A stretch of DNA of 64,000 bases from Hyaloscypha bicolor E (taxonomy: Eukaryota; Ascomycota; Leotiomycetes; Helotiales; Hyaloscyphaceae): the NCBI RefSeq assembly GCF_002865645.1, contig NW_020194558.1:806001-870000 (forward strand), given 5' to 3'. Positions within the stretch are counted from its first letter, which is position 1, and every line of letters starts with the position of its first letter. The position numbers and the translations under genes are program-made. The notes under the pieces are model-generated. The model did no database searches. It worked only from the letters and a program-made list of their open reading frames with translations, and was not told the DNA's origin. Below, one piece after another: positions 47,462 to 58,768 of this stretch.

Positions 47462-47840
47462 TACTAGCTTTTAGTATTATTAGTAGAAGTATTAAAGGAA
47501 AAGGGGTTCGGAGAAGGGGTTTAGAGAAGGGGTTTAGAGAGGTAAAAAGAAAGAAAGGAAGATTATAAGATAGTTAGATACTAGCTCTTAGTATTAATAA
47601 AAGAAGTATTAAAGAAAGAGGGGTTTAGAAAAGGAATTCGGAAGAGGGATAAGAAAAAGAAATAAGAAAAAGTAAGGAGAAAAAAAGGAAGGTTATAAAG
47701 TAATTAGATACTAGCTTTTAGTATTAATAGAGGTATTAATAAAGATATTAATAAAGATATTAATAAAGAAAGTATTAGTAAAGGATAGAAGCTTTTAGTA
47801 TTAATAGTAAAGTCGAAAAAATATAAAAGAAAAATAGAGG
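47462..47840. repeat. tandem repeat inside the RIP-degraded element
   Basis: The motif TACTAGCTTTTAGTATTA with its flanks begins at 47462, recurs as TACTAGCTCTTAGTATTA at 47579 and again at 47709, giving units of about 117 and 130 bp. Purine-rich stretches (GAAAGAGGGGTTTAGAAAAG) follow each copy. It may be the remains of an internally repeated coding segment. Confidence 0.6.
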
Positions 47841-49445
47841 TTTTAGAATAAAAATAAAATAGAATTATAGTTTTATAGAAAATAAAGTTACTAGTATAAA
47901 ATAGTTATATTATTATATAATTCTATATTTATTTTTACTATTTATTAAAAATATATATCTTTTAGGAAAAAGTATTACTTAGAATTCTTGAGCCTTTCTA
48001 ATTTAATAATTATATATACTAGAATAAGGGAATTCTTCTTATCTAAAAATTATAATTATAGTATTATTAAATATAGAAATATAAAAGTTTATATAATAAA
48101 CTATATATAGAAATTTAAGGAGATTTAAATTATCTCGAATTATTTATAATTAGTAAAGTAAATTAGCTAGCTATATAGGTTAAGTATAGTTTAATTATTA
48201 TTAGTATATCTTAGCTTTTATAAGTTAGTAAAAGAAAAAATATTTATATCTTTATTTTTATAATTATAATACCTAAAATTATAATTTTTTTAATATTTAA
48301 ATATATTTAATCTAGGGCTATTAAGTACTAATATTTCTATTTTTAGGTATTATTTATTATAAATTTATTCGGATTTAAATAATTATATTAAATATATATT
48401 TTTATATCCTAAAAGTAAATAATAAAGATATAGTTATACTAGCTTTAATTTTAGCCTTAACTTTAATTTTAATTTCCTTCCAAAAATAACTTTAATTCTA
48501 ATATATAATATTATTATTAAAGCTTTTCTTTATTAAAGATATATTAAATATGGCTTTAGGTAATAGCTTTAGTAAAAATAAAAGTAGTAAAAAAAGTAAT
48601 AAAGCTATAAATAAGTAAAAAGATAATATTTATAATATATCCTCTAATAATCTAGACTTAGTTTATAATATTCTTTCTTATTAATATATTTAATTAATAA
48701 ATTCCTTTATTTCTTAATTTTTTTCTTATATATAACCTTCTTTTCCTTCTCTATAATAATACTTTAATCTTTTTATATTACCTAATAATACTACTAAAGT
48801 AGTAAAGTAAATTAATAATAAGGCTAAAGTTAAAGAGATAGAGCTATACTAGGGTAAGAAGCTAAAGAAATTAGAGAAAGGCAAGGCAAATCTAGAGATA
48901 AGCTTAATATATACTTATAGAACCGAATTCTCTTAAGCTTATATTACTTATAGTAATAAGAAGAGGCCAAGGGGCCCTTTTAAATACTATATAGTTATAA
49001 AAGGCGAATTTAATAGTACTTATATAAATTATAGATATAATAATAATAATAAAGTCTATATTTTCTATTAACTTAATACTAATCCTACTAAGTCTAGAAA
49101 GCCTTATTCTATATTTGCAAAACCCTTTATACTAAAGCCTCGACCGCCTATAAGATATAGAAAGCAAGTATAAAGACAGATATAAGATCAGAAGGTAATA
49201 GGGAAGAAGGTTATAGCAGAGGAGAATAAGAATACTAGAGGAGAAGGAAATAAAGGAGATATAGATAATTCGAGTAATATAGGTAGTACAGAGGATATAG
49301 AGAGTAAGGGAGATGGAGATATGCCTCGTAATCCATGGAATTTGCCTTACGGACCACGCAAGCTAAGGGGGGGTTAGGAGTAGTCGAGAATAAGGCGTGT
49401 ATGCTGTACTTTTTTTTTTTTAGTGAGGTGTGGGGGGGGTGGGCG

Positions 49446-49515
49446 CGAAAATCAGAAAATCAGAAAATCACTTTTCGCTTCTCGGATTTGTCCGCTAGCC
49501 CGCTAATGGCCTCAG
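49446..49515 (-). repeat. right terminal inverted repeat
   Basis: 70 bp ending GGCCTCAG, the inverted counterpart of 40777-40846. TA at 49516-49517 is outside. An in-frame TAG (49496-49498) lies within it. Confidence 0.9.
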
Positions 49516-51085
49516 TACATACATTGCAGCTTTCAACATTCTCAACCTCCCCAGCCTTGCCATCCCAGAAAGTTCGCGGCCGCTTTCGTCGAACCTTAGC
49601 TGGCTAGCAAGCTCAAATGTCACGGTCTACACAGACGACCGTGCATCCATTCTTGCCAATTTCAAGTACGAGGAGATCGCTTCGCTACCTCTGGCGAAGC
49701 CTCTCTCAATTCAATGCCCTGTTCCAGCGTGCATATTTCCAATCAGCGGCTACTTCACCTTCCTCCAAAGACTTCTTCTCTATATCAACATAGGCATCGC
49801 TACCTTTGCCCTTCATGTTCCCCTATTACGAGGCGTGTCCCAGATATGGCTCACAACTTTTTGGTTCAGCGTGCTGTTTATGTTTGTAGCAACCATAGCA
49901 ACCACGAAGGTCCCGATGATATATAATCTCGATTTTCAACCGGCGACACTCGTTGTACATGTTGGTTTCTTGCCGACGTTGCTTTGGTTCTCTTTTCGTG
50001 CCGAGCCAGGGGAACCTAAACATGCTGCAGGACAAGCACTTGCACAAGCTGCAGCCCATGTAGGCGACCCCGAAGATACAGAAGATCCAGGAGATCCTCG
50101 GGCTGCAGAAATCGCAGACGTGCCTGAACATTCTAGGGAAATAATCCCGGCAGGCTCCTGGTACCAGAAGTGGAAGATACAGTTCACAGACTTCCCGATC
50201 ACAAGAATCCTTGTGCCTATTTACGGAATTTTTGGCGTTGCGAACATCATAATAGCGAATATGACTGAAGACTCAGCTGGGTTCTGGCCTAAAGCAACAG
50301 CAGTGTTACTCTCCAATGGCACGAATCACCTCCTCGCAGGCCCATGCTTTGAAGATCTGTCGGGATTCGTAGGCTTGTGGTCGCCTTCACCGTCTCCATA
50401 TAATGGTATTCGAGCTCTTAACTCTTTGTCGATTTACTATCCGCCTCCTGGGTCCTCGGCGGTAGATGCTTTGCAGTCTATTCCCGAGGCAGCTCTGATT
50501 CCACTTCATGTCGGATCGGTGCTCATTTGCTTCGTTATATTCATCTTGTCGTTCATCAGACTAAACTCGCTGGAGAAAAGGCTTCACAGAATGTACGTCA
50601 TGAATCTTGCTCGATATGCTTACGTTTCCTCAAATCCATGATGTTCTTCTCTTCCAAGTCTAATACGACTCAGGTTTAGAACCACACCGCAAAACAATCG
50701 CATAGTTCACTACGTCGCCATTCTTCCATTCATACTCCCTCTCATCCTGGCAGTACTCCTCACATTATTCGTGACCATCAAGTTCGAAATAAATGCCCAT
50801 AGAGTCAAATTCCCAGAAAACGAACAGTATACCGAAATCGGGCAATGGGGTCCTTACGTCGTCGGCATTCTCGTGTTTGCCGCAACATTAATGGCGAGAA
50901 TGAGAGGCTGGGATTTTGACACGAAAGGCACAGACGGTCAACATCGTGGTTTCCGGTGGTTGTTTATAGGGGATGGGCTGAGGGGTAGCAGCACAGATGA
51001 GAGCGAGGAAAGTTCTAGACTGATGCAGTCAGATCCAGAGCCCCCAATTCAGCTGCAGGCACTGAATCTAGGTACAAGTAGCTAA

Positions 51086-51364
51086 GCTCCGTAACCCACA
51101 ACGGGGTGGGCGGAAAGGGCTACACTCCTCTCAGTCACCCAAGTCAAATTGAACTTCTCTTCCACATTGGGAGGACTTGGCGCATTAATAGCCTCCCCAA
51201 CGCTGTTCCTCAACATAGCTCTATGCGGTCAGACCTTCGGGGTCGTAGCAAAATTCGCGGCTGCATCTTGCGACTTATACTCGAGTATACATAATGAATT
51301 AACACTGTAACATCGTATCACACTCAAAAATCCTTCCAAATGCCTCCATTATCTCAATGAAAGA
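51086..51364. other. short gap between convergent genes
   Basis: No feature seen. Confidence 0.4.
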
Positions 51365-52258
51365 TTACCCAGTGCCACTTCCACTACCTTCTCCGCCTGT
51401 CATTCTCACGTTATCTGAATTATATCTGTTTGCAATCTCCTCTAGGTGCTGCAACTCTTGTAATTCCCACAGCCTCTCTTTCTTAATCCTAATTCGCTCA
51501 ACTATATCTGGTATATTTCGCGTGCCTCCCTCATCGCTCCCCTGCTCGGGCTTTGGTGCGACTGGCTTTAGAGAGACCGAATCCTGTTTTCCGGGAGGAG
51601 AGAGAGCAGCCTCTGCTTGGTTGCGAGATGGAGTCGCTTCCAGCTCGGAAGGAGAAGGATACCAGTTCAATTGTAACTCAGACCCCATACTTCGGCTGCT
51701 GGGGTCCAGCTCATGCCTCTCTTGGTGTGGCTTGAGGGTTATCTCCCGAAGCGTGGTCAAGCCATCTTGATTCTCTTGCTCCGTCTTGTGGATGTTGTAA
51801 TTCGTGGGAAGTTCGTGCCGATTCGAATTCGTTATCATCTCGTGGATATTGGATTTTGGGTCTGTGTTGTTATTTCCTGGGGGACGCTGACGATGACGTC
51901 GGCGATGATAGAGAGATACTATGGCTAGAGCAACGAGAAAGAGCAAGACACCAAGTGTAACCCCAATCCCGATCCCAACTTTTGCCCCAATTGCGAGGCC
52001 TTTCGATGAAGTAGATATTGGGTCCTGCCATGGTGGGGTAGTGAAGTTGGAGTAGGGTGTTGAGCTCTGCCCAGCTGGCGAGGAAAGACTGGGCGTGGTT
52101 GAAAGTGAGGCCTTGGTAATCTTGATGACCAAAGAGGACGGCGAGAATTGAGTATTTGAAGTTGTAGTTGCAGACACCGCAACAAAGCCAGCTGAAGTTG
52201 AGAAGAGGTTGTCGCGCTCAAAAAACATCTCGAGCTGATTGAATATATAAATTGGCAT
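51365..52258 (-). CDS. single-pass surface protein (Mid2/WSC-like layout)
   Basis: Minus-strand frame of 297 aa ending at 51365. The N-terminal part is Ser/Thr-rich (SSPAGQSSTPYSNFTTPPWQ) and likely O-glycosylated. It is followed by one membrane helix in the pattern AIGAKVGIGIGVTLGVLLFL, the GxxxGxxxG type common in fungal wall-stress sensor-like and many uncharacterised proteins, then a basic stop HRRRHRQR. The cytosolic part is hydrophilic and contains a predicted coiled coil (ERIRIKKERLWELQELQHLE). No signal peptide is seen at this start, so an upstream exon beyond 52258 may be missing. The family cannot be named beyond the layout. Confidence 0.6.
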   Translation of the reverse strand: MPIYIFNQLEMFFERDNLFSTSAGFVAVSATTTSNTQFSPSSLVIKITKASLSTTPSLSSPAGQSSTPYSNFTTPPWQDPISTSSKGLAIGAKVGIGIGVTLGVLLFLVALAIVSLYHRRRHRQRPPGNNNTDPKSNIHEMITNSNRHELPTNYNIHKTEQENQDGLTTLREITLKPHQERHELDPSSRSMGSELQLNWYPSPSELEATPSRNQAEAALSPPGKQDSVSLKPVAPKPEQGSDEGGTRNIPDIVERIRIKKERLWELQELQHLEEIANRYNSDNVRMTGGEGSGSGTG

Positions 52259-53063
52259 TCCAATTCTAAAAACAGAAAAGCCGGGGATCGGCCTTCTTAA
52301 AAAGTAGTGTGGTCGTACAGCCGCCCAGCCCTCAAGCCACGAGCGCGGAGCATGACTGGCAATGTTTCCACCATTTCTATTTCCTCTCAGCCATTTTTCG
52401 GTCAGCTGCAGGTCTCACTACTTCGAGAGAATGGGGAGTCAAGAGCTCTGGGCCGATGAGAGCGTGACCTTGCAAGAATCGTGCGATCCGAGAGATCTGA
52501 CAATTCAAACAAGCACTCCGCTTGAGCCTAACGAAAATTAAAAAGCATGCCATGATTGTGGTTTCCTAGGCTCCATCCCTTTTTTCGAAATTTCTGGCAG
52601 TTAATAGTCGTTTGATATTTCTTGGACTCAGCGGGCGAATCCCTAAGGTTACGCGATCTCCCCCTGCGTAAACGTTCGCCCATAGTCAATCTTACGGGCA
52701 CATCCACTCGCTTCGAGCCCCTTGCACGAGATTGCGATAGGCGAGCTTGACGACACCACACTGGCCTGCTCGTGGTAAAAAGCCAACTGGTTAGCAAAGC
52801 GACATAGAAAGCCCGCTCCTGAAACGACTTGGAACTGGTTCTTACCGTAATTGGCCAGTTGTACTGTACTCAGATGCGGCGGCATTGGAAGACTTTCAGT
52901 GGCGACGGCTTTCACCTTTTATGTTCCTCCAGATATCGTATTATCCCAAACACCTACAACCCAAGCAATGAAAACAAAGCTATACGTGTTAACAAGTCCT
53001 AACCTGATAGTAAAAACTCTCCACGGGTCGCACGATACCCTTGAGATACCTCAATAATCACCA
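52259..53063. other. gap, no gene seen
   Basis: About 800 bp without recognisable coding sequence. Confidence 0.4.
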
Positions 53064-54900
53064 CGAGCGCCTTCAGAGTGGTCATCGTAGGAGGCGGTAT
53101 CTCCGACTTCACTCTCGCAGATTGTCTCCATCACGCCAACATCGATTTCGCGGTGCTCGAAGGCGGAGAAAAGATCGGTCTGATCCGGGAGCAGGTGTGG
53201 GCGTTGGGCCGGGTGGTGCTCGCATCCTAGATCAAGTCGGTGTCTTTGCAAATCTCGAGAAGCACCCGGCCGCCAACCGGGACACCGTGTTGCAGGATTT
53301 TGAGGGCAGAAAGCTTGCGACGATGGAGTCAAGGGTTTTGCGGAAACTCGGGGGAGAGTGCATTTCATGCCATTTCATTTTTGTTGTATGCTATGGGCAG
53401 AGAACTGAAAAGTGTGCGTGTAGGACTGAATATAGGAATTTTAGTGAGTAGCATTGATTATAAAGTGGGAAAGGACTGATAACTTGCGAGGATGGGTCGA
53501 CGTATTGTAGTGATGTTGTTGTTGGTGTGATGGAGTCAATAGTATGGTGTATGCGTAAAGAGAAATGAGAGATCTCTGACCTGAGGAAATCAGGAAAATC
53601 TGCAGAAGCAGAATTTGTGGGTTCTCTTGCGTCCAGCTTTTCTCTTCTTGCTAACGGATTTGCAGTTTTGACCTCAAAATATAGGGTTCTATGGTGTCTC
53701 AGCACCAGTAGATGGTCTTGATACAGCGAATATAACGATGGTAGTAGCTCAAGACCAGTGCCGCTATTGGGTGGTCGGGAAAGAGGGCACGGTATTTTGG
53801 CTACTATTGGAGAAACTTGAGAAACTATACCGTTTACTGTATATTCTCAGGTACAGCAAAGAAGAGACGCACGCGTTCGCTCACGCCGGACTCGAAATGG
53901 CCCTTGTCTCTGATACTGCGCGAATGAAATTCAGCGACCTATGGGAGGAAGTTCAGCTTAGCGCTTTACTTGCTGTTGAAGAAAGATTTCTGGAAGAATG
54001 GATGTTGAGCAGAATCGTCTGTACAGGTGACAGTGTTCACAAAGTATGTTCTCCTGAGGAAATGTCAGTTGCAAGATTCTCCTTAAAGGAAACAAACAGA
54101 TCACTCCAGAATTTGATAAACAAGTCTCGCCATCCAATCTGCAGCATCTCTAGCCAACTATTTGAAACGCCACATAGACAACTATGCCAACAAATCACCC
54201 ACAACAGGAGAAATGGATCTGTCTCTGGCCGATTTCAAATCTGCGCAACACCACTGAGCCAGGAAAAATCAGTGTGGAAATCATGCATGTACCTTGGCTC
54301 TTCGCACACTATCTTTGGTCCCCCATCAAAGTCTTCGCCGCGCTGGGCCAGCGGATGCTGCAGCTGAATTATGCCATCACGTTACTTCCCACGGTCGCTT
54401 TTATCTTGTTGCTTCTCCCAATGGTTTCAAAATCAGCGTGGGGACCCATGTGGTCCCTTGTGGTCAACTTTCTTCATCGCCTATTAGACTGTTGACGAGT
54501 TTCGCAAAAGACACGACGCCGTACGACCGTTTCTACAATACGGCGGATTTGCAATGGATTCGATTCGCTGTGTGCACTACTTGTGTCGTATCTGCGGGGT
54601 TATCTTAGTATCTCAGATTGAATATTTCTTCGGGTTTGATCTACGACCACCACTTGCAAGGTTTGTCACCTACAAATGTCTTCTATTGGATCACCAACAA
54701 CCCGGTAGACTTGTGGGCCATCTTCTGGGAGCTGTTGAATTTGAAAGAAGCGAGTATGGTGCAGAGAAGTTGGGCGGTATTGTTCGTTACTGGTTTGTTG
54801 GCCTCGATACTTGTGGGGCCTGGGGCTACGGTATTGGCGGATGGAGGTGGAAGGAAGAGAGATATTGGCAACTTAGAGGCATCAGGGGGCTGTTAACACC
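53064..54900 (+). pseudogene. FAD-dependent monooxygenase with C-terminal membrane domain, decayed
   Basis: Family pieces appear in order across several frames. The FAD motif is [20 protein letters not shown] and [10 protein letters not shown] (53072 on). A frameshift leads to [19 protein letters not shown] and the LQDFEGRKLA..ESRVLRKLG part. A gap or deletion (53360-53730) follows, then VVGKEGTVFWLLLEKLEKLY, ILRYSKEET and IVCTGDSVHKV, the second FAD-contact (GD) motif, in which the usual P after GD(A/S)xHxx is lost. After more shifts come AIQSAASLANYLKRHIDNYA, then TPYDRFYNTADLQWIRF and helices around NPVDLWAIFWELL and SWAVLFVTGLLASILVGPGA. This resembles PaxM-type monooxygenases of terpenoid pathways carrying a C-terminal membrane extension. 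At least four frame breaks mean it is not functional. Confidence 0.75.
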
Positions 54901-56950
54901 ATGGACTAGGACTGCCTGTTGCTTCCAGTTACAACAGCAGGGTATAAAATAAACCAAATGCTGATGGGAGTAGACCCGAGCAAATCAAAGAAAAGAAAGT
55001 GGATGTATCAAGAACAACCAAGCACGTGACTGGTAAAACACCCCTGATAACCAAAAACCTAAAGCACACAATAATAGAATACACAAGACAGAAAGCGACA
55101 ATCCGGCAGGTGCCTCAAGAACTAACTGCTCTCGAGCTTGAATAGGCTAGCGACACGGCACCGAGAAATCTCACAGCATCCTGTGATAAGAATTTCATCT
55201 GGATCAAGATCTCATTCACGCCAACTCGAGCTCACAACCAATCACCTCGCCACCAACCAACGCCCCATCCAGCACTGGCTAAAAGGCTGAAGCTGAAATG
55301 ACGATCGGTATCGTGCCTTGGAGCCGCTTGACTGGGGAATACCCGATGATAGTGCGTATATACGACGATTGTTGGAGGTAGTTCGTGAGTAATAAGTGCA
55401 GCTGGCGAGTTTTGATTGAGCACGATGAAGCGTAATATGTGTTATAGCTCATTCGACATTAAGAGTGCTGCAACAGAGATGAAGGGAAATATAGTGCGTT
55501 TAGTTGGACGTATAGAATGGTTCAGAGGAAAAGCTGCAAAAAGTATGGAAGTAGTACAAAGTGTGGTGTTGAAATTAAGTCTTGATGCAGGCCGGGCTTC
55601 TCCTTCCCCGACTTTGATTTGGAAGATTGACTGCATAGGAATATTAGAAAGTAGTGAATTATTTGAGACCTGTTCCAATCCCTTCAAAGTTAAGCTGCGT
55701 ATGGTCACAAAGTCGAGATTGGTGGAGTGAAGACACGCTAAGGAGAGCATCAGGCGCAGAACCATCAATAATCTGGCCATGGTCCATCCAGATCTTGGAT
55801 TTCTTTCATGTTCGATGTGAAGCTCTTGATTCGGGGAGGCTTTTCGCTTATAACAGATCGAGACTATGGCATAGTGACCGACAATATCCATTTACTCTTT
55901 GGAATATCAAACCAGGTACACCCTCAGTCCCGAAAGTCTGAAGAGGGACAAACTCTCCCTCATAATCTTCTTTACTCTTTCCAGAACAGTAGCAGCATGC
56001 AGTGCAGTGCCCTTTCCCAAAAGCTGGCCTCTAAAAATCAGAATCTTCGATATTTGAAGCAAACTATGGTGGTTTTGACTCGGAGGTTTGCATCAAGGGA
56101 TTGTCCCTAAGCATTTGCAGAATAAAAATACGGATGTTGATGAACCAAAGAAATAACATCACATCCCGCAAGAATGATCCTGAGCATATTCGTGAAACAA
56201 GAAAGAACGGCTTTGAAAATAGAAAATGTGAACAGTCCTGGAGACAACCTTCCCAGTGTTGACACTGGTCAAACAGAGACCTATTGTAGTCCAATCCGCA
56301 GACTTGATATGCTTCTTTATTCATTCAATGCCCAACGCATTCTTGTGACCATCAATCGTGTCCCTCGTCACGCTGGAGGTAGCCCAGGCATATGCGTGAT
56401 CCAGACAACAATCACACATCACTTCCAGATCGAACGCCATTAGATTTTTACAAACAAACATGAACCTCCACCACGCAGAAGTTCGTTGGCAGACCCCATA
56501 TCCGTATCGAATCGCAGGAGCTACCGGTCCTCGGAACCGTCGCCCCAGGGCAAGCCTCGTGAAGCTGGTGGCGGTGACGCTGGCCTTGCATTGTCGAGTC
56601 AAAAGCTGCATTTCTTCAATCTCTTCTGCAGGACCCGCCACATCACCAACGCAGTGGATGTGAATCAAGGCTTAAATATCCTATCGGCTCTCTCGCATGC
56701 ACGCTGTGTTGTCTCCATGGTGGGGGGTTCCTGTGTTGGATCAAAATTTCTCGGTCACTCTTCCCGCGAAAAAAAGCGCCTCTTCCACTCCACTCCACCT
56801 TTTGTCATTCCAGCCCCGCCACCCACCAGACCCGTCTCGCATCTCCTCCATGATTCAACCTCATGAACACCACAACATGCTACGATAGCTATAGCCGGTC
56901 CACAAATAATCAAACTCCTTTCTTCTCAGCACAGATATTTGGAGTCCACG
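54901..56950. other. intergenic, no gene recognised
   Basis: About 2 kb. Frames up to 149 codons (minus, 55442-55891) carry no family signature and overlap others on the opposite strand. The last 250 bp are the promoter and leader of the SDS22 gene. Confidence 0.4.
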
Positions 56951-58228
56951 ATGCCTTCGGAGAAAGAGAAGACGCCACCGTCGCATATCAGCATAAACGG
57001 CGATGACGCCGAGGGGCACGACACGCCGAAGAGCGCACGCAGCAGCTCAGGCTGGGACGGCAAGCTGCGCGTGGAAAAGAAGCTCGAACTTGCGAACCCA
57101 GAGGCGCTGAGCGATCCAGAGCACTCGGACGAAGAGAATGTGCTGCCTGGGGAGATAATCGATGCTGATGAAGGTCTGCCCCACCCATCCTCTGCCTCCC
57201 CCTCCTCCCTTCCATAGCTAAGGCAAGGGGCTAATATGTATGTGTGGGATAGATCTACTCGACGATTACCCCTTCGACAGCGAAGAGATAGATTTGGTAC
57301 ACGCCCGCATCTCCTCCGTCCCCTCGCTCGACCTACAACGGTTCACATCCGTTTCCCGTCTCTGCCTCCGTCAAAACAGCATCACCGAAATCGAAGGCCT
57401 GTCCGCGCTCGCCGCCACCCTCACCGAACTCGATCTCTACGACAATTTAATCGCGCATATCCGGGGGCTCGAAGACCTGTTAAACCTCACGTCCCTCGAC
57501 TTCTCCTTCAACAAGATAAAGCACATAAAAAAGATTTCCCACCTCGTGAAACTCACCGACCTGTACTTTGTGCAGAATAAAATCACCTCAATCGAGGGCT
57601 TGGAGGGCTTGGTTAAGTTGAGGAATTTGGAATTGGCGGCGAATCGGATTAGGGAGATTCAGAATCTGGAAAGTTTGACTGGACTAGAGGAGTTGTGGTT
57701 GGGGAAGAATAAGATTACTGAGATCAAAGGGCTGGATACGCTGCCAAACCTCAAAATTTTGTCAATCCAGTCAAACCGAATCCGCTCAATAACAGGTTTG
57801 GACAAGCTCCCACAACTCGAAGAACTCTACATATCACACAACGCACTCACCACCCTCTCCGGTCTCGAAAACTGCACATCCCTTCGGGTACTCGATATCT
57901 CAAACAACCAGATCACGAAGTTGGAGGGGATAGGCCATTTGGAGGAGATTGAGGAGTTGTGGGCTAGTTATAACGGCTTTGCTGATTTTGGGGAGGTGGA
58001 GAGGGAGCTAGGAGGCAAGGGGAAGCTGACGACTGTTTATTTTGAGGGGTGTCCGTTGCAGTTGAAGGCGCCGGCTTTGTATAGGAATAAGGTTCGCCTG
58101 GCGCTGCCGCAGGTTGTGCAGATTGATGCTAGTAAGTACCTTTTTTCTTCTTTTCGCTGGACTGGCGTGGTGGTTGGGTTGGGAGAGAAGGCTAACGTTG
58201 TTGTGTAGCTTTTGTTAGGGTCTCATGA
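56951..58228 (+). CDS. sds22: protein phosphatase 1 regulatory subunit SDS22 (LRR protein)
   Basis: Three exons: 56951-57173, 57253-58131 and 58209-58228, with introns of 79 and 77 nt. The split codons G|AT (Asp) and A|CT (Thr) join the frames; the product is 373 aa. After an acidic, low-complexity head, about ten SDS22-type leucine-rich repeats of 22 residues run in series, e.g. LTELDLYDNLIAHIRGLEDL, LVKLTDLYFVQNKITSIEGL and LEELWLGKNKITEIKGLDTL. An LRR-cap region follows (YFEGCPLQLKAPALYRNKVR), and the last exon completes the classic end QIDATFVRVS. SDS22 binds PP1 catalytic subunits in the nucleus and cytosol and is required for mitotic exit and PP1 maturation. The start is the first ATG in frame (MPSEKEKTPPSH). 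Complete and intact. Confidence 0.93.
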
Positions 58229-58768
58229 TGGGTGTTAGAGAGGGGTTGCAAAATCAGCTGGGCATGCACTTTGAATTTGCGAGAAATGACGGGTGGGTGG
58301 ATGGATATAGCATGGAAATATAGCATGGAGTTACGGCTTGGGATGAAAAGCACATCACATCACCGCACCGCACAGAACAGCACGGCGATCGCTTTGGCTT
58401 GGCTAGCATAGAGCTCATCAAGGCGTTTGGCGAAATTTGGATCGTTTGCCAGTCCTCAGACTTTCACATTGACTTTTGACTCGGATTTGACGTTGAAGTT
58501 GATTTGACATTTCATTCGAAATTGCATGCTATAAATAAACCCTCTACATACGATAGAAAACCACCGGGTAACGAGAAGGAAGATTCGTGATATCATGCCT
58601 ACCTAGATGCAACGCCCAGAAAGCCGCTCTCAGTCCCTGAGATGAGCATCAAGTTGTATCGAATGGGATCGGTCTAAGCAAAGATATGCAGGGTTCCAAG
58701 ATACTGTGCCTCAAATATAAGCAAACTCCTTCCAACTCCTGCTCCGATACTAAGGGAAGGGGGGCGTA
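58229..58768. other. intergenic between convergent genes
   Basis: No gene seen; a short direct repeat (ATATAGCATGGA, two copies near 58305-58330). Confidence 0.5.

Larger units (their letters stand above)
40777..49515. mobile_element. RIP-degraded DNA transposon, 8.7 kb, 70-bp TIRs, TA flanks
   Basis: The ends are inverted repeats of 70 bp (40777-40846 and 49446-49515), starting CTGAGGCC and carrying GCTAGCGGACAAATCCGAGA and three GATTTTCT units, with 65 of 70 positions matching. TA lies immediately outside both ends, the signature of TA-targeting (Tc1/mariner-like) insertion. From about 41270 to 49320 the sequence is extremely A+T-rich, CA/TG steps are nearly absent and stops fill all frames, as after heavy RIP. 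The two subterminal 250-400-bp segments, including a C-run near 41236, are far less altered. No transposase motif could be read, so the family is open; 8.7 kb is long for a simple mariner. It interrupts a membrane-protein gene. Confidence 0.9.
40740..51085 (+). pseudogene. membrane-protein gene split by an 8.7-kb transposon
   Basis: The 5' piece is 40740-40776 (MVSKPFAWTHHT) and the 3' pieces are 49516-50592 and 50674-51085, with an 81-nt intron at 50593-50673 (GTACGT...CAG). On the right, the frame is open without any ATG for over 100 codons back to the transposon end, which shows the start was cut off. If the element and one TA copy are left out, the frame runs unbroken for 507 codons. The protein has N-glycosylation sites (NLSW, NVTVY) early, then helices around YFTFLQRLLLYINIGIATFA, WLTTFWFSVLFMFVATIATT and LVVHVGFLPTLLWFSF. 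Further helices lie at 50.2, 50.5, 50.7 and 50.85 kb, with an acidic Ala/Pro-rich loop between. I do not recognise the family. No stops have accumulated in the 3' part. An additional upstream exon is possible. Confidence 0.75.

Noticed and set aside
42000..49000. CRISPR-like or satellite array in the A+T-rich block
   Set aside because: Apparent repeats are short TA-rich words expected from composition; only the 47.46-47.84 kb units show real periodicity.
48940..49110. Possible BED-type zinc finger relic inside the large element (KGEFNSTYINYRYNNN-like reading)
   Set aside because: It would require assuming that several Tyr codons were Cys before RIP; too speculative without other copies.
55442..55891. 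149-codon minus-strand frame
   Set aside because: Antisense overlaps and no motif; the opposite strand has an equally long meaningless frame.
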